Counted from the stretch's first letter, positions 1 to 11,706 are shown. The stretch is DNA of 64,000 nt from Microcebus murinus (GCF_040939455.1 NC_134110.1:1868001-1932000), one strand, 5' to 3'. The notes: generated by a model not told the origin, from the letters alone. Program-made: numbers and translations.

Positions 1-1480
1 TGTCTATGTACTCTTTCCCCTACACGATTTGACTGTAGGTTGCAGAAAGAATGACACAGCGGCCCTGAATATTTCAGCATGGCGTTAATAATAATTATAG
101 AATTAACACCTTATCACACTTTACGCTTGCTATGTGTGGTCACATCAATCAGCACAACGACCCTATAGGACTGGGGCTAAAAGAGATTAAGAGGCTTCCT
201 GGAGCTTCGAGGTAAGAAAGTGAGAATTGATAGAGACCAGACTCTTGCCTAGACTTTCTGGAAATAGACGACTGCTATAAACTAGGCCGCCTCGCCTGCC
301 CTAGTCCTTGGGGAAAGGCTGGCAGCTCCCCTCCCCTCCCAGCCACAGGCAGAGGGGTGCCCTGACCCTTGTCACAGGCTGTCATTACTAGCCGTGCCCT
401 GGCGTTCTCCACCAAAGACCCCGTTCTCGAGCCCAAGACTCGCCTACAGTTTGACAGCATAAACCTCGATGTACTTGCTCCTCAGCACAAGAATGGCTCC
501 ATGGCGGGCAGTTAACTGTGCCTTTCCCTGGGCGGCCAGGTGCGGGACTGGAATGGAAACAGCCCTCTCTGGGGAACACTCCACCTCGTACACACTGAGG
601 ACCCGACAGATGGGTGAGTAAATGACAGGGTGAGCCCCAGACGGCAGAGGGGAAAGAAAATCCGGCAGCACCCCCACGTGTCGGGCTTAGGAGAGAGACT
701 TCATTAGTCAGTTCCGTCCTCTTCCCACGCACAGAGCCGCCACACGCAAGCAAGAGCCTGGCCCAGGAGTCTGGGGTTCAGGGGCCACTAGGCGGGTGTT
801 CGGATCCAGGGCTCGGGGCGTGAGAAGAAAGCACCCGTGTGCAGAGATGGACGGGGGGCCCCTGAGACCAGGTCGTCTCTCTGCCATTTGGCCTGACGCT
901 CCACCTGGTAACACTGGATAAAATGTGTGCTTATCGAATGGACAAAGGGCATATACTATAGGACTATTGCTACCTCCACTGAGAGAGTTTGCATTCTTTT
1001 AGAGATCTTTGCTTAGGTGGACTATTTCTGAACATTTCAAATATTTTTTTTAAATCCTACTTTTTCCTAAGACCCCCCTTTGCCTTATTTTGAGATATTT
1101 ATTCAAAAAGTTAAAGTATTTTACTTTAACCTCATGCAGTTAAGTATTTTGAGTATTTTTGTTTCTACTTTGCTGTTATATATATTTTTTGCAGAGGAGG
1201 GTAGGGAAAGATAGTAGCACATTTTGAGGTACTACAGGGATTAATTAAAACAAATTATTGCAAACCCAACCCTTTTTTTTCATATCTACTCAGGTAATTC
1301 TGTTTGGCAGTGTGGGTGAATAAGATATTTAACTGATGATCAAAAGATATTTAACTCTATTATTAGCATACAAATCCTAAATTAAATGGAATAATTAAAT
1401 AGGAATAATTGTTATTTTTGATATGAATCGGTCATGCTAGTTCTTCAACTCAATTTTAAAGAAATGTAGATTTCTAAACA
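1..1480. other. Unique intergenic sequence, no gene or repeat recognised
   Basis: The first 880 bases have mixed composition. Bases 881-1480 turn sharply AT-rich, with several T and A runs. Open frames here are short and sit on both strands with no recognisable family. I see no repeat consensus, splice-framed exon or promoter arrangement that I can defend. Confidence 0.5.
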
Positions 1481-1930
1481 TTTTTATTTCAAAACTCATG
1501 CATACTCATTAAATAAAAAATAGAAACAGTAGGAAAATTAGGAATAGGAAAAACCGCCTGAACAATATTGCTTCATGATGCCGTCAACATTTCCAGCTTT
1601 TACCAAGTGCCCGTTGGATTTTATATTTGCATATTTTGCAATTTTACTACATATATGCATTTCTCTTACCTTTTCCATTGACTTTATATCTAAAGCAATT
1701 TCTGTTCTTTGTTCATTTCTGTGAACACATTTTACCAATAGGCCACCGAGAGGAATGGTCTACCTAGAGCACGAGGCACTCGACTCTGCCCATTTCTCAA
1801 ACACCCTTTAGCCCTCCCATATACAGCCTTTGCCATCGACTTCTTTCTGCTTTAGCATCATTCCTGTAACATTAGCTTTCCAGAAGTAAAATTCCTGGAC
1901 CACAGGGAATATTGTTGAAGAAAGTTCAGT
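1480..1930 (-). mobile_element. Old L1-type fragment, antisense (tentative)
   Basis: The tract ends near 1885-1910 with a passage reading like 'cagaagtaaaattcctggaccacaggg'-type wording, the degenerate form of the antisense old-L1 phrase 'tagaagtggaattgctgggtcaaagg'. The preceding AT-rich text fits the same antisense L1 region. A clearer version of the same pattern lies at 37550-37975. Divergence is high, so boundaries are approximate. Confidence 0.4.
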
Positions 1931-2733
1931 ATGTTGTGAAATGCATGTTGCTCCCTTTACGTTTACGTTGATTTATTGCGCTTTTGTTATTACTGGTAAA
2001 ATGAGTTTCTGACGAAACACTCGCATTTGCCTGTGGGCTCTTTATGTTTCCCTTGGTCTGATTTTGACCAGTTCCTTCTGAGTGTCCCCTGCGTTCATTC
2101 TGGTGATGTGTCAGGGCGAGGCTGCTGTCCCTGCTCCCCAGCAGGAGGGACGGAGCCCCCAGACTGCTGCGCCTCTGGGCTCCCCGGGGCCCCGAGATAG
2201 GAAGTGCAGAGGACGCTGCTCTCTGGACGCAAGGGGAGTCATCACCCCAATGCATTCCACTTCCTCTGACAATCCGATTAGAGAGGATTTAGATGTGCTG
2301 GATGATTCAAAACTAAACCACAATTTGTGTGTAGGTAGATAAAATGACTAAGAATCTCCCAAAAGGCTTACAATTGAAACACTAAAAAAGAAAAAAAAAT
2401 AGCAGAAAGGTTCCAAACAATGTCAAAATCGGCTAAAACTGTTATTTCCTAGACCAACTACTTACAGGATCTGTGGGGCAGGAGAAGGAAGAAAGCGGAG
2501 AAGACCTAATTGCACAACATGCATTCCTTTCAGGTAAAAAGAAAAAAAAAAGAAGAAAGAAAGAAAAGAATGAAATTTAGTTATAAATCCCAGAAGGGAT
2601 CATGCAGTGGTTTAGCTTACAGGAACAGAAACGTTTATTTCCCACATCATCGATTAAAGAATCTCTTTTCCTGCTAAGTAAATCCTGTTTGGAGACATTC
2701 TAGATTCTATAGCGGCCGTTTGGAGACGCCTTA

Positions 2734-2763
2734 GGGCGTGCCTGTGCTATCCCGGGCACGCCC
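2734..2763. repeat. Perfect 9-bp hairpin in a CpG-rich patch
   Basis: GGGCGTGCC at 2734-2742 is exactly reverse-complementary to GGCACGCCC at 2755-2763, with a 12-base loop. It lies in a short CpG-dense tract. A terminator role is not expected in a mammalian genome, so I record it only as a structure. Confidence 0.7.
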
Positions 2764-3840
2764 TGACGCGCGTTCGCGACTGCGGGGCGTCCTGTCGCCA
2801 TGCCTGCTCCCTTTTCGTAGTTACCAAGTTTTCAGCTCTGGATTTTACAAGACAAACTTTCCCATTTCTGGGATACAGTCACATCCCTATTATATTGTTT
2901 TGGTGACTCTATAAGCTCTTGTTGGAAGTCTAGAAATACGTCTTGGGTCTGGAGAATGTTCTTTCCGGGAAGATGCTCAAGGACAGATTGTTTCCAGTTA
3001 TCTGAGTAACAGCCCGGATTTGTTGAGACACGAGAATAATGCGTTTTTCTTTCTTAGAATTCCTCCTGAAATCGTCAGTGGCAAGTTAAGTCTGAAACTG
3101 AACAGACATCTGAGATGGCCCTTCCGGGGGTCACGTGCGGGTCTGTACTCTGTCACTGTCTAGCAAGTAGCAAGAGATGCATAAACGGGGCGGGGCGGGG
3201 GCGTTCCCTTCGCCCCTCTGCCCCCCGCATCAGCGAAGACGGACCGCCGGGGCCGCCGCAGAGTCCTTTAAACAGGAACTGAGCGTGGTCGGAACTGAGC
3301 GTGCAATTGCATAGAACGGCAGAGCCGCTCTGTCCTGCCTGCCGTCATCCTCCCGCAGAGAACGGAATTCTTTTTCATATGTGATTCTGTCCGAACACAC
3401 ACACTGTCCCAGGAAAAGGCAAGCCCTGACCTCTCCACAACAGCGGCACAGAGGAAAGCAGTCCAGCTCCTTGTCAAACAACCATTTAGTGGTTGGCCCC
3501 GGTTTTTCTGTGATGATTTTTAGATTGTTTATATTTTCCCAAATGCCGGAAAACACAGGCAGCGCTGTCCCCGGGGAAGAACGGCCTCCTCCCAGCGTCC
3601 CCGCACGCCCCGGCAGGGCGCCGTCTCCCGCGGCAGCCGGACCGGAGCAGATTCCTGACAGCACAGTGTTTAGGGTCTGCTGACCCACCACCAAAACACG
3701 AAGGTTTTCCTGGTTTTGCTTCAGTCTCGGTGTGCGATTTTAAAATCCCTTCTTTTAGGAAAATTATCTTTTCCTTCAATATTTACCGACATCTGTTTTC
3801 AGCATGTATGTTTTATTTTAGGATGCTTAACTGTCAGATA

Positions 3841-3900
3841 AAGATATATTCAGGGTGTACAGTGAATATAAAGACATGTTCAGGGTGTACAGTGTGGCGA
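3841..3900. repeat. 30-bp tandem duplication (two units)
   Basis: Two adjacent 30-base units begin at 3841 and 3871. Both contain the identical 16-mer TTCAGGGTGTACAGTG (3849-3864 and 3879-3894). The flanking parts of each unit differ by several bases, so the duplication is not brand new. Confidence 0.85.
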
Positions 3901-5219
3901 ACTGAGGTATGCATACATTGTGTCATGACTGCCACAAAATCATTAACGCATACTTTGGACATCTCACTTTATTTCTTGTTTTATAAAGACCTTTTAAATC
4001 CTTTTCCTTGAAGTACAAACCCATCACTCCCCTAAAATTTACTTTAATACCTCAGAACAAGACTTTTTAAAAGAATTAAATGACTCCTCCCACTACCTCT
4101 ATCACTTTTAGTGCCTTATCTCCTTCTTTGGGGCAGACACACGTTCCTGGGCCGGGCCCCGCGGCCCGCGCTCATTCCCGCACAGGCGAGCGGGGCTTCG
4201 GCCCGCGCCCCGGAAGCGGCTCCGTGTACAGATTCTGCTCCCGTCTGAAATCGCACCGCGGGCATAGATGCCGTGGTGGTCTTTGCACGCCATCCGGGGT
4301 GTCGCGCCGCTTGTGATTTCGTAGTGCTTGTTGGGACGCTAACGGCCCGATGGAAGGGACAGCTGGAACCGGAGCAAACGTGAAGTTGCCTGTCGCTCTT
4401 CTCTCCCCTTTGCCAGCACCCGCGTCACCTTTTGTCTCCAACCGCGCTCTCATTCCAGCAGCGTCCGTAGTGTGGCTGTGGCTGCCGCATTTCCCTTTTG
4501 CTGCTACGTCAGGCAGTCTTGGGGGCTGAGTGGGTTGGGGGAGCCCCCCACCCCCCAAAGACAGGAAGGAGCAGGGTCGTGTTCCCCTGTGGGGCGGGCC
4601 GCAGCGAGAAGGAGTCTCCCGGGCAGACAGGAATGAGTGTCGCGGATGTGCAGTGAGAAGCAGCATCCAAACAAAGAATCTTCATACTTTCGAGGGACTT
4701 TGTGCTATGCTGGCACAGCTAAGCTAGAGATGCGTTTGCCAGGGTCCCCTCTGTGCGCGGCCCTGGGCTGCAGGTGGCCGGAGAAGAGACTTGAGTGAGA
4801 TCTGGAAGGTGGAGGAGAAGGGGCTGCCCTGTGTCCCCTCTGCAGGCGGGCGAAGGCCCCAGGGCCGTGCGGCTCGAAGGGCCCCACCTCCCTGCTAGCC
4901 AGCCCTGTGGCGAGGGCCTCGGCTCCCCCCACCTCCTCCCCTGCAGCCTCTCCCAGCCCCGGGCCAGGTGTGTGCAGCTCCCAGGTGAAAGGCACCGACC
5001 TCCCCTGCCGGTCACCTGCTCCTCTGAGGCTGGGGGTGGTGAGAGAGGGAGGCAGGTCCTCGCGTGTCTTTTTGGGTTCCAGTCATTTTGGGGGGAGGTG
5101 GGGAAATCCCTTTTGTGGTCTGTTTCCTCCTTTTCATGCCCAGCTCTCAGTCCCAACTGTCAGCCCAGGGGACATGGAGCAAAACTGCAGCCCAGTATTA
5201 CGTGCAAAAGCAACACCTT

Positions 5220-5300
5220 TGCAGAGATTCCACAACTAGCGCCCCCGATTGTGTAGGTTCCAATCCCGGTTACAAATCCTGCACGTTGTTCTGCTTCCCC
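5220..5300 (+). mobile_element. Possible MIR core fragment
   Basis: The phrase GGTTCCAATCCCGGTTAC at about 5258-5275 resembles the tRNA-derived B-box part of MIR (ggttcgaatcccggctctgccac). Little on either side supports the call, and no tRNA cloverleaf can be folded around it, so this is a weak assignment. Confidence 0.35.
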
Positions 5301-6430
5301 AGGTGAGCCCTGACGGGAAAAGCTCCCCTGGCCACTCTCGCCTTTGGGTTTTGTCTCTTGGGTTAGGAGACGGCTCCACGGCTCCGCTGGGACCGTCGGA
5401 CTTCCCGAGCACCACGCTGTCTCGGAAAGGGCAAATGCTGACGCGTGGACGGTGACTGGATCACCGAGGCCCTACTGCCGGTTGGTATTGCATTTATTAC
5501 ATAGCTTGGTTGCCTGCAATGGATCTTAAAGAAGCTCATTGAAATATGTTACATAACTGACATCCTTCCTTTTTTTCTTTTTATGTTGTTTTCTTGCTTT
5601 TTTCTTTTTTCCTTTATTTTTTATAGTCCTTGACCTTAGCCTTTTATTCAAGGCTACCGAGGGGCGCGCAGTGCCCTGGCCATATTTCTTGGGATTCTGC
5701 TCATCCAGGTTTACATTTTACCAGATCGGTTTCCACTTACATTTTCTTAACTCTTCCAGTTTCCTCTATAAAGTTTCTATCCCTTCTAATCTCAGTTTGC
5801 ATCTCTTATTTCAGAGAGAACTATTTGATCTTATCTTATTGACCAAAGGAAGCAAACAGTGCCTAAAAATGTACACTTTGTTTTCTGTAGTAAATCTTTT
5901 TCTAAACTATGCATTTTCTTTACCTCTTTGCAGCCTACATTCGTTTCCTTTCTGGTACTGCAGAATTTTCAGCGAGGCCCCAAGTTCATTCTTTCTCCGT
6001 TCGTGCTCCTTGGAGAACGAGCGGTCTGTCCGGCCTGGGGCCTGCCCCTCCCGCTGCGCCGCGTGTGCGCCGCCTCCTCCGGGCGGGGGCGGCTGCGGAC
6101 TCCCCTCTCTGCTGTTTCCCGCTGCGTGGGCCGAGGGGGTGGAGGCGGGGCGCTGGCAGCCCTTAGGAGGAAGAATTTGGCACTTGTCCTGTTTACGCCT
6201 CCCTTCCCGTGCCAGCGGACAGTTCTCTTGCTGCGTCCTTTTGTCCCGCGTGGCCTCGTCCCCAGCTCTTCCACGTGGCTCCGCCTACCTCTCCGGACTT
6301 TTCCGCAGCAGGGACAAGCCCTCGCTATGTCAGAAGGTGTCAGAGTCCGCACAAAACACCCATGCCTGGGGGCCTCTTGCTTGGCATGGCCACTCTTGTT
6401 TTGGTCAGCCCCAGCCGTTCAACCTAATTC
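5301..6430. other. Unique sequence with a T-rich tract and a CpG patch
   Basis: A pyrimidine-rich stretch lies at about 5565-5630. A CpG-dense patch lies at about 5980-6170 (cgctgcgccgcgtgtgcgcc and similar). A 294-codon plus-strand frame (5671-6555) spans it. It runs through the T-rich region, the GC patch and the L1 scrap and LTR that follow, which argues for a chance frame rather than a gene. Confidence 0.5.
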
Positions 6431-6436
6431 CCCAAA

Positions 6437-6500
6437 TTTTTTTTTTTCTTTATCGTGGTAAAGTATCTGTGGAGAAAAATTTAATTTGCCATTTTGCTTT
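6437..6500 (-). mobile_element. Antisense old L1 3'UTR scrap, left of LTR
   Basis: The text 'atcgtggtaaagtatctgtgg...aaattt' matches the common antisense L1 phrase 'attgtggtaaaatacacataacataaaattta'. The rest of the same L1 phrase resumes at about 6889, on the other side of the LTR, so the LTR inserted into this fragment. Confidence 0.6.
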
Positions 6501-6888
6501 TGTAAATTTTGCTTGCTTAACCCTATTCCCTCCCCTTGCTGGCGCCATTTTGTAACTTTTTAGCTGTTAGTTTTTAAAAATTATTGACCAAGATTAAAAG
6601 TTCCCGACATTAGCTCATCTGGTACATGTTTGTGCAAGGTCAAAGCCCATAGAACTTCCCCCCACCCTGTGATCCCTAGCCACCTGCGTGTGGTTTCTGC
6701 CTATAAAAATCCTAAAAAAAAAAAAAAGGGCCGTCTAGGCAGCTTCCCTAGCTCGGTGGTGCTATTTGCCCCTGCGCTGCACTAAAAAATAAATCCACCT
6801 CATGCTATTGCATCAAGTCTCTGGACTCTGAGTCTTTTTGAGCGGTCGTCTCCCCCCCACACGGGCTATACATTTCTGGGGCCCAACA
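6501..6888 (+). mobile_element. Solo LTR, gammaretrovirus-like (ERV1 type)
   Basis: The tract begins TGTA and ends AACA. It has the order expected of U3-R-U5: 'cgccattttgtaac' in U3, a TATAAAA box at 6702-6708, a polyadenylation signal AATAAA at about 6788-6793, then a U5-like 'tctctggactctgagtctttttg'. These phrases are typical of gamma-type mammalian ERV LTRs. If the LTR instead ends at 6871 (TATACA), the next bases TGGGGCCCAACAT resemble a lysine-tRNA primer-binding site. No gag, pol or env sequence follows, so this is a solo LTR or LTR plus a trace. An exact target duplication is not visible and boundaries are approximate. Confidence 0.75.
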
Positions 6889-6985
6889 TATCCATAAGGT
6901 AAATTTACATTCAACCATTTCGAGGCGTATGATTCAGAGACACGGAGAACTTTCGCACTGTTGTGCAACCGCCGCCGTCACCCTG
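6889..6985 (-). mobile_element. Antisense old L1 3'UTR scrap, right of LTR
   Basis: The text 'gtaaatttacattcaaccattt...gttgtgcaaccgccgccgtcaccc' matches the antisense L1 phrase 'aaatttaccattttaaccattttt...gttgtgcaaccatcaccacc'. It is the continuation of the piece that ends at about 6500. Confidence 0.65.
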
Positions 6986-7149
6986 CGTATCTGTTGCTGA
7001 CATCGGCCACTCGTCCTCGAGCCTGCATCGGAGGAGCGAGAACCCGTGATCTGAGGGGAAGGGTCATCCCAGTGACCCTTGGCCTCCTGGTCACGGTTGC
7101 GTTTCTTTCGACAAGCTCCAAAGATCATTTGCCTCCCAACCACACCCCA

Positions 7150-7645
7150 TTCTTCTCTCAGCAGCCAGAAAGTTCTTTGCAAAAATGTAAGTCAACTCAG
7201 GTCACTGTCCTCTCCCAAAAACCTGCAGTGCCTTCTCTCTGTCACAGTGAAAGCCGAATCCTTACCGAGACCTACCAGGACGAGAGCTGGCCCCCTTGCC
7301 GCCTCCCTGAGCTCTTCCACAGTCTGCTTCCTGCTCGCTCTGCTCTGCCCACGCTGGCCGTGCCCAGATGCACCGCGCCTGTGGCCTCAGGGCCTTTGCA
7401 CGAGTCTCGTGCCCTGGTTTAAATGCTCTTTCCCCACACGTTCCGTTGCCCCCTGCCTTTCCTCCTTCCAGTCTCTTTTCAACTATGGCCTCATCAGAGA
7501 GTTTCTTTGGCCATCCTATCTACAGGCGCAAGCCACCAGCCCCCATTGGCTCCCTGCCGTACTTGTCGCTTTATAGGACTCATGCCTCCTGGATATTAAA
7601 TGCGTACTCACTTACACTTTGCTTGTCTGCCTGGCACAGCCCTGC
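7150..7645 (+). mobile_element. L2 LINE fragment, sense
   Basis: Several L2 3'-region phrases appear in order: 'aaaatgtaagtcaactcaggtcactgtcctctcccaaaa', 'gtgaaagccgaatccttac', 'gcctcagggcctttgcacg', 'ctggtttaaatgctctttcccc', and 'cctcatcagagagtttctttggccatcctatctaca'. Two overlapping open frames here (153 and 165 codons) derive from the L2 and are not genes. Confidence 0.85.
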
Positions 7646-7814
7646 ACTTTTGCATGGAGGTGAAAACAAACAATAATACAAACAAAAGACTGTTTACATA
7701 CTATATTTTTTTTTCTTTAAAAAAGACAAAATTTACGTGGATGAATAAATAAAAATTGAGTCTATCACTTGTTCTGTTTCTTCTAGAAATCTAATTCATA
7801 AACCAAAACAGTCT

Positions 7815-8055
7815 GCTTGGTGTGGTGCAGTGAACAGACTGGCGGGGGTCCTGGTGGGGGCCCATCAGATACCAGTTCTGCTGCTTGCTAGCTGGGCGGC
7901 TCCGGAGATATCACGGACTCCTGAGCTTTTGTTTCCTTACCTGCGAAGTGGAAATAACCTTGCAAGGTTGCTGTAAGCAGTGCTGTGTGTGATGGGCCTA
8001 GCACAGTGCCTGGGCACAGTAGGAGCCTAGAAACCGACAACCGCATTTTATTGCT
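7815..8055 (+). mobile_element. MIR SINE, sense, nearly full length
   Basis: The order of MIR landmarks is kept: 'cagttctgctgcttgctagctgggcgg', 'tttgtttccttacctgcgaagtggaaataac', 'ttgcaaggttgctgtaagcagtg' and 'gcctagcacagtgcctgggcacagtaggagcc'. Divergence is typical of an old mammalian MIR. Confidence 0.85.
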
Positions 8056-9686
8056 GTGCCTATAACCGTAGTGTTATTTAAGTCCCACCATGGCTAGAAG
8101 ATGGCTAGAATGGGTTGAGTTTATTTCGTATTTCATATGAAACATGTGGTAGCCATTACTACTATCATCATTATTTACATTATTTTATCATAAGCACGGT
8201 GGAAGCTTGCTAAGCATGCTTTGAAATGAGTACTTTTTTGAGAACTGGCCTGATCTACGTAGAGCATTTGCAAATACACTGCAAATGTGTTTATTAAGTA
8301 CACAAAAGAGACACTACGGTGCTCTCTAATCCAGATACAAATACAAACAAAAGTCTGAAGATATCTTCCGCCTTCTAATAAACGAGCCCAAACAGCAGGC
8401 GGGCGCGTACACAGAATTCAACGCAGGGTGTCTGGATTTCTTGCAGCCGGGCACGATGGGGGCCACCACCTGCCCAGGCCCAGCGAGCCACGCTGTGTGC
8501 TTGAACATGTGGTGCCGGGCCCGCGGCAGGAAGGGCGGAATTTGTTAAGTGGTATCCTTCATGAGATTAAAAAACGAAGACAAACCGTCACTGGTTATGA
8601 GAGGCTCTGATTAAATTTCCACCCTGCTAATTTGGAAACTGTGGTAATCCAGACTTGGCCTATGTTACCCAGAATGAAAATGTTCAATTGTGCGCTGCCA
8701 CTTGGAAACTTCACATGATGGTGCACCTGCTAGATGCCACTGGCCTGTCTTTGATTTCAGTCTATTTTGTTTCAATTCCGTGACCCTGTTTTCAACCCTC
8801 AGGTGCCACCTGGGTCACTTCCAACGTAAAGCTCAGACTGAGAGCTCAGGAGTCAGACCCCAGTGCCGGCAGACGGCTTGGGTGGCTGCAGAGCGGAGAG
8901 AAAGTTGCATGAGGGCTGTTCTTCTGAAGACTGCCCCCCACACACATCCGGGGAGGCAGCGGCAATGTGCAGAAGTGTCCATCTGTGCCGCACACATGGC
9001 CCCACAAAAACATCAAATCCCAGAGCAGAGCGCGGGGCTGCTGTGACTGAGAACAGCTGCACAGGGAGGGAATTTTGAGAGCGGAGACAGGGTCTGGAAG
9101 GCCCCTGCTGGGGCTCCCTGGGCCCCCGCTCACGTCGCCTGCCCAGGGACCCCACGCGGCGGCAGTGGTCAGCTCAGCCGAGAAAGGACCGTCTGTTTCT
9201 CTTTGTTGGTTTAGCCATACGATACACAATCCTGTAAACAAATTAATTTCCTCTGGGACTTCTGAAAGCATCCTAACTGCATTATCATTTTTTTTCTGCG
9301 TAAAGGAAGCTTAGCAAGAAAACAATTATGGGATGGACTTCAAATGATCTCCAAATGGCCATAAAATAGAGACGGCAGTCAACAGAGAAGTGGGAGGAAA
9401 AAACAAGGTTTTGTTTGCTGAAATGTAGGATTCGTTTATCCTGAAAGCCGTGTAACCGGCGCCTCTGTTCTCTCTTCTTGCAGCTTTCTGCAGAAATCTC
9501 TTGCCATCCTCGTCTTTAACATTCCTACTGCTCTTCTGCTGTCCACAGCCTTTCTGCTCCGTGCCCTCCAACTCAAGCTAAAATCAAGGCCCAGGCAGAA
9601 TTCCCAAACTTGGCCTGTTCTGGGAAAAGCTGCGTGGCCAACACAGGGAGTACGTGCGACTGTCTAGAAAGGGATGAATTAGTGCA
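8056..9686. other. Unique intergenic sequence
   Basis: No repeat or gene is recognised. A small inverted pair, CATTTGCA (8265-8272) and TGCAAATG (8280-8287), is visible. The minus-strand frame of 141 codons at 8846-9271 and its overlaps lie in GC-rich text with no family resemblance. Confidence 0.5.
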
Positions 9687-9960
9687 CTCATTCGTTCATT
9701 CTCTCATCAAGCGTTCACTGCCTGACCTTGTGCACCTCCTTAGGGAGTGAAATGAACAAAATCCTTGATCCTTTCCCTAAAGCAGCTTGGTCCTGGGGAG
9801 GACGACGGACAAGGCAAGGATTGCAATGAAGTGCGGAGACAGCGGCTGTGTTGGGTGGGTGCCTGGAGCTGGGGAAGGGCAGAAGGAGGGAGGGGAGGGC
9901 TGTTGCTTAGTTTCAGTCTTGAAAGGTAAGTTGCTGTCTGAAAGTACAGTGAGGGTTGCA
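9687..9960 (-). mobile_element. L2 LINE 3' end, antisense
   Basis: It opens with 'cattcgttcattctctcatcaagcgttcactgcctga', the antisense of the L2/MIR-type tail (ttgttgaatgaatgaatga). It continues with 'agggagtgaaatgaacaaaatccttgatcctt' and 'gtcctggggaggacgacggacaaggc', which follow the antisense L2 order (gtgaacaaaacagacaaaaatccctgcc ... ggggagacagacaa). The downstream part is more diverged. Confidence 0.65.
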
Positions 9961-10600
9961 TGCGGCATTCAAGGTAGAAAACTGCTGTGGCCTCACCCCA
10001 CTTGCCTGCCTCCCACCCCCCAGGCCATTCTCTCCTGTTTGCTAGGTCTGGCATTCTCCCCTGAGGTCATCCCTCACCCACCGCCCCTGAACTGCTGACC
10101 TCAGCAAGGCCAAGCAGAGCGGGCTCCCCACACCCCCTCCCTCCCGCATCTCTGTTTCTCTGGCTCCTCCTGCCTCAGTCGCCCAGGCTGAGACCCGGGC
10201 TCCGCCAGCCGACCCCTTCCTGGCCTCACCTGCTGGAAGATTTCTGGGGTCACGGGAGATTGATTTGGACACAGAGGCTTTTGATGAGGCATCACCAGAC
10301 GCTACTGAAGTAGCAGAGAAGAGGGAGGAAAGGGTCTCGGCCCTGTCCAGCGGTTGTGTTTGAAGCCCTGGTGGAGGAGCCAGCTCTCTGCTGGGCGCAA
10401 TGCCGTTCCCTGAGTGCAGGCGTCTCTTCCCTGCGGTGACTGCTCCCTTCCTTTCTCCCCTTCCTCCTTCTGGGCATCCCAATAGGCTCAGGGAGTCCTT
10501 AGCTACACGGGGGATCTTAGAACCTTTTATCCCAACCCCCACTGGTGAGCGAGGGAAACCAGTCTTTTGTTTGTTGGTTTGGTTCTTTGTTTGTTCTCTC
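9961..10600. other. Unique GC-rich intergenic sequence
   Basis: Nothing recognisable. A 166-codon minus-strand frame (10042-10542) overlaps other frames on both strands and has no family similarity that I can see. Confidence 0.5.
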
Positions 10601-10604
10601 TAGC

Positions 10605-10870
10605 TGGATGCCAGAAAGAAGCCAGTCTTGAAAGGCTGCACACTGTATGATTTTACATGACATTCTGGAAAAGACAAACACGCAGAGGATGGTGACAGAT
10701 CTGTGGTCGCCAGGGGCGTTGCTGTGGGCCAGGTTAGCGGAGAGATCCCCTGGGCACAGTAGGTTTCTTTAGGGCAGTGAAACTGTTCCGTGTGACCCTG
10801 TAATAGCGGATGCATGACCATACATAGTTGTCAAAACCCATAGAACTTTTTGGCACAGAGAGGAAGCCTT
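10605..10870 (+). mobile_element. Old L1 (L1M) 3' end, sense
   Basis: Landmarks of the L1M 3' end follow in order: 'gaaagaagccagtcttgaaaggctgcacactgtatgatttta', 'gtggtcgccaggggcg', 'agggcagtgaaactgttccgtgtgaccctgtaatagcgg', and 'atacatagttgtcaaaacccatagaactttt'. It is followed almost directly by another L1-type tract at about 11075. Confidence 0.75.
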
Positions 10871-11706
10871 AATACATGCAGATGTAAAGAAAATATTTGG
10901 GAAGTCAGGGCATTCCAGAGACAAAAGAATCTGAACATATTGTGAGTGAACGGAAAGAGCCTCACCCATGGGTGTGGGGTGGGGGAAGGTGCTGACTTAA
11001 GTTCCTTTGGAATTGAGTAGATGCTGCAAAACTAAATGCTGTGAAATGCTGTGAAAACAAACAAAACAAAAAAATCCTGCAGTTGATGAAGTTGTTTAGA
11101 GCCATGGGTTAAAAATTCTGAAATTGCTCTCCACGTACCGGGATTGAACAATGAAGTACGTGGATGAAAGACGGTGGGAGCCAGCTGTCTCACTGGTCGA
11201 GGGGAGTTACAGACAAGCGGGGCGGGAGGCTGGCATGAGCTGTGGGTAGCGGGTTCGAGTTGGAGACTCAGTACGAGCTCATGTTTAGACTAATACAGGT
11301 GCACACAGAGGCGCACGTACACATGTCTATATATAATGTTCATAGCTGTCTCTCACATGTGCGCGCACCTAGAAGGAGCCATACCCAAGTGGCAGTGAGC
11401 ACACCTGCCACCCACATCTTGGTTTCCAGTGCCCATTCTCCAATTAAAAAAAAAAATCATCTACTTCTTCTAGGACTGGGGCAAGAAACATACAAGGTGA
11501 GCCTGGAGCTTCTTGTAGTGCCAGGAAGTAAAAAAGTACTCAAAAAAAGGGTCCACTTTGAGGGTGTAAGTCAAAAGAACACAGGAACCAACTGAAAGAG
11601 CTCCCAGGGGCCAAAGCTGGAACAATTTGAACATCAACAAAAAAGTAGTATTGGAATAAAATCCAAAGTAAAAATTAAATATCTACGAATCCATACTGAT
11701 ATAAAT

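Larger units (their letters stand above)
1931..5220. other. Largely unique stretch with several CpG-rich patches
   Basis: No interspersed repeat is recognised. CpG-dense patches occur at about 2710-2810, 3185-3310, 3550-3660 and 4140-4380, separated by ordinary AT-rich DNA. A GC-box-like run (GGGGCGGGGCGGGG) is at about 3187-3200. Purine-rich A/G tracts lie at about 2384-2400 and 2536-2572. Minus-strand open frames of 154 codons (3230-3694) and 164 codons (4172-4666) fall in the GC-rich patches and resemble no family I know, so I read them as chance frames. A CpG-island promoter for an unannotated transcript cannot be excluded. Confidence 0.45.

Noticed and set aside
3230..3694. 154-codon minus-strand frame in a CpG-rich patch
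   Set aside because: Overlapping frames exist on both strands, with no homology I recognise. GC content explains the lack of stops.
5258..5275. B-box-like word suggesting a tRNA gene
   Set aside because: No A box, acceptor stem or cloverleaf can be made around it. A MIR remnant is the better reading.
5671..6555. 294-codon plus-strand open frame, the longest on the plus strand apart from repeats
   Set aside because: It spans a T-rich tract, a CpG patch, an L1 scrap and the beginning of an LTR. The translation is compositionally driven and resembles no family.
7079..7576. 165-codon plus-strand frame
   Set aside because: It lies within a sense L2 fragment whose landmarks are in order.
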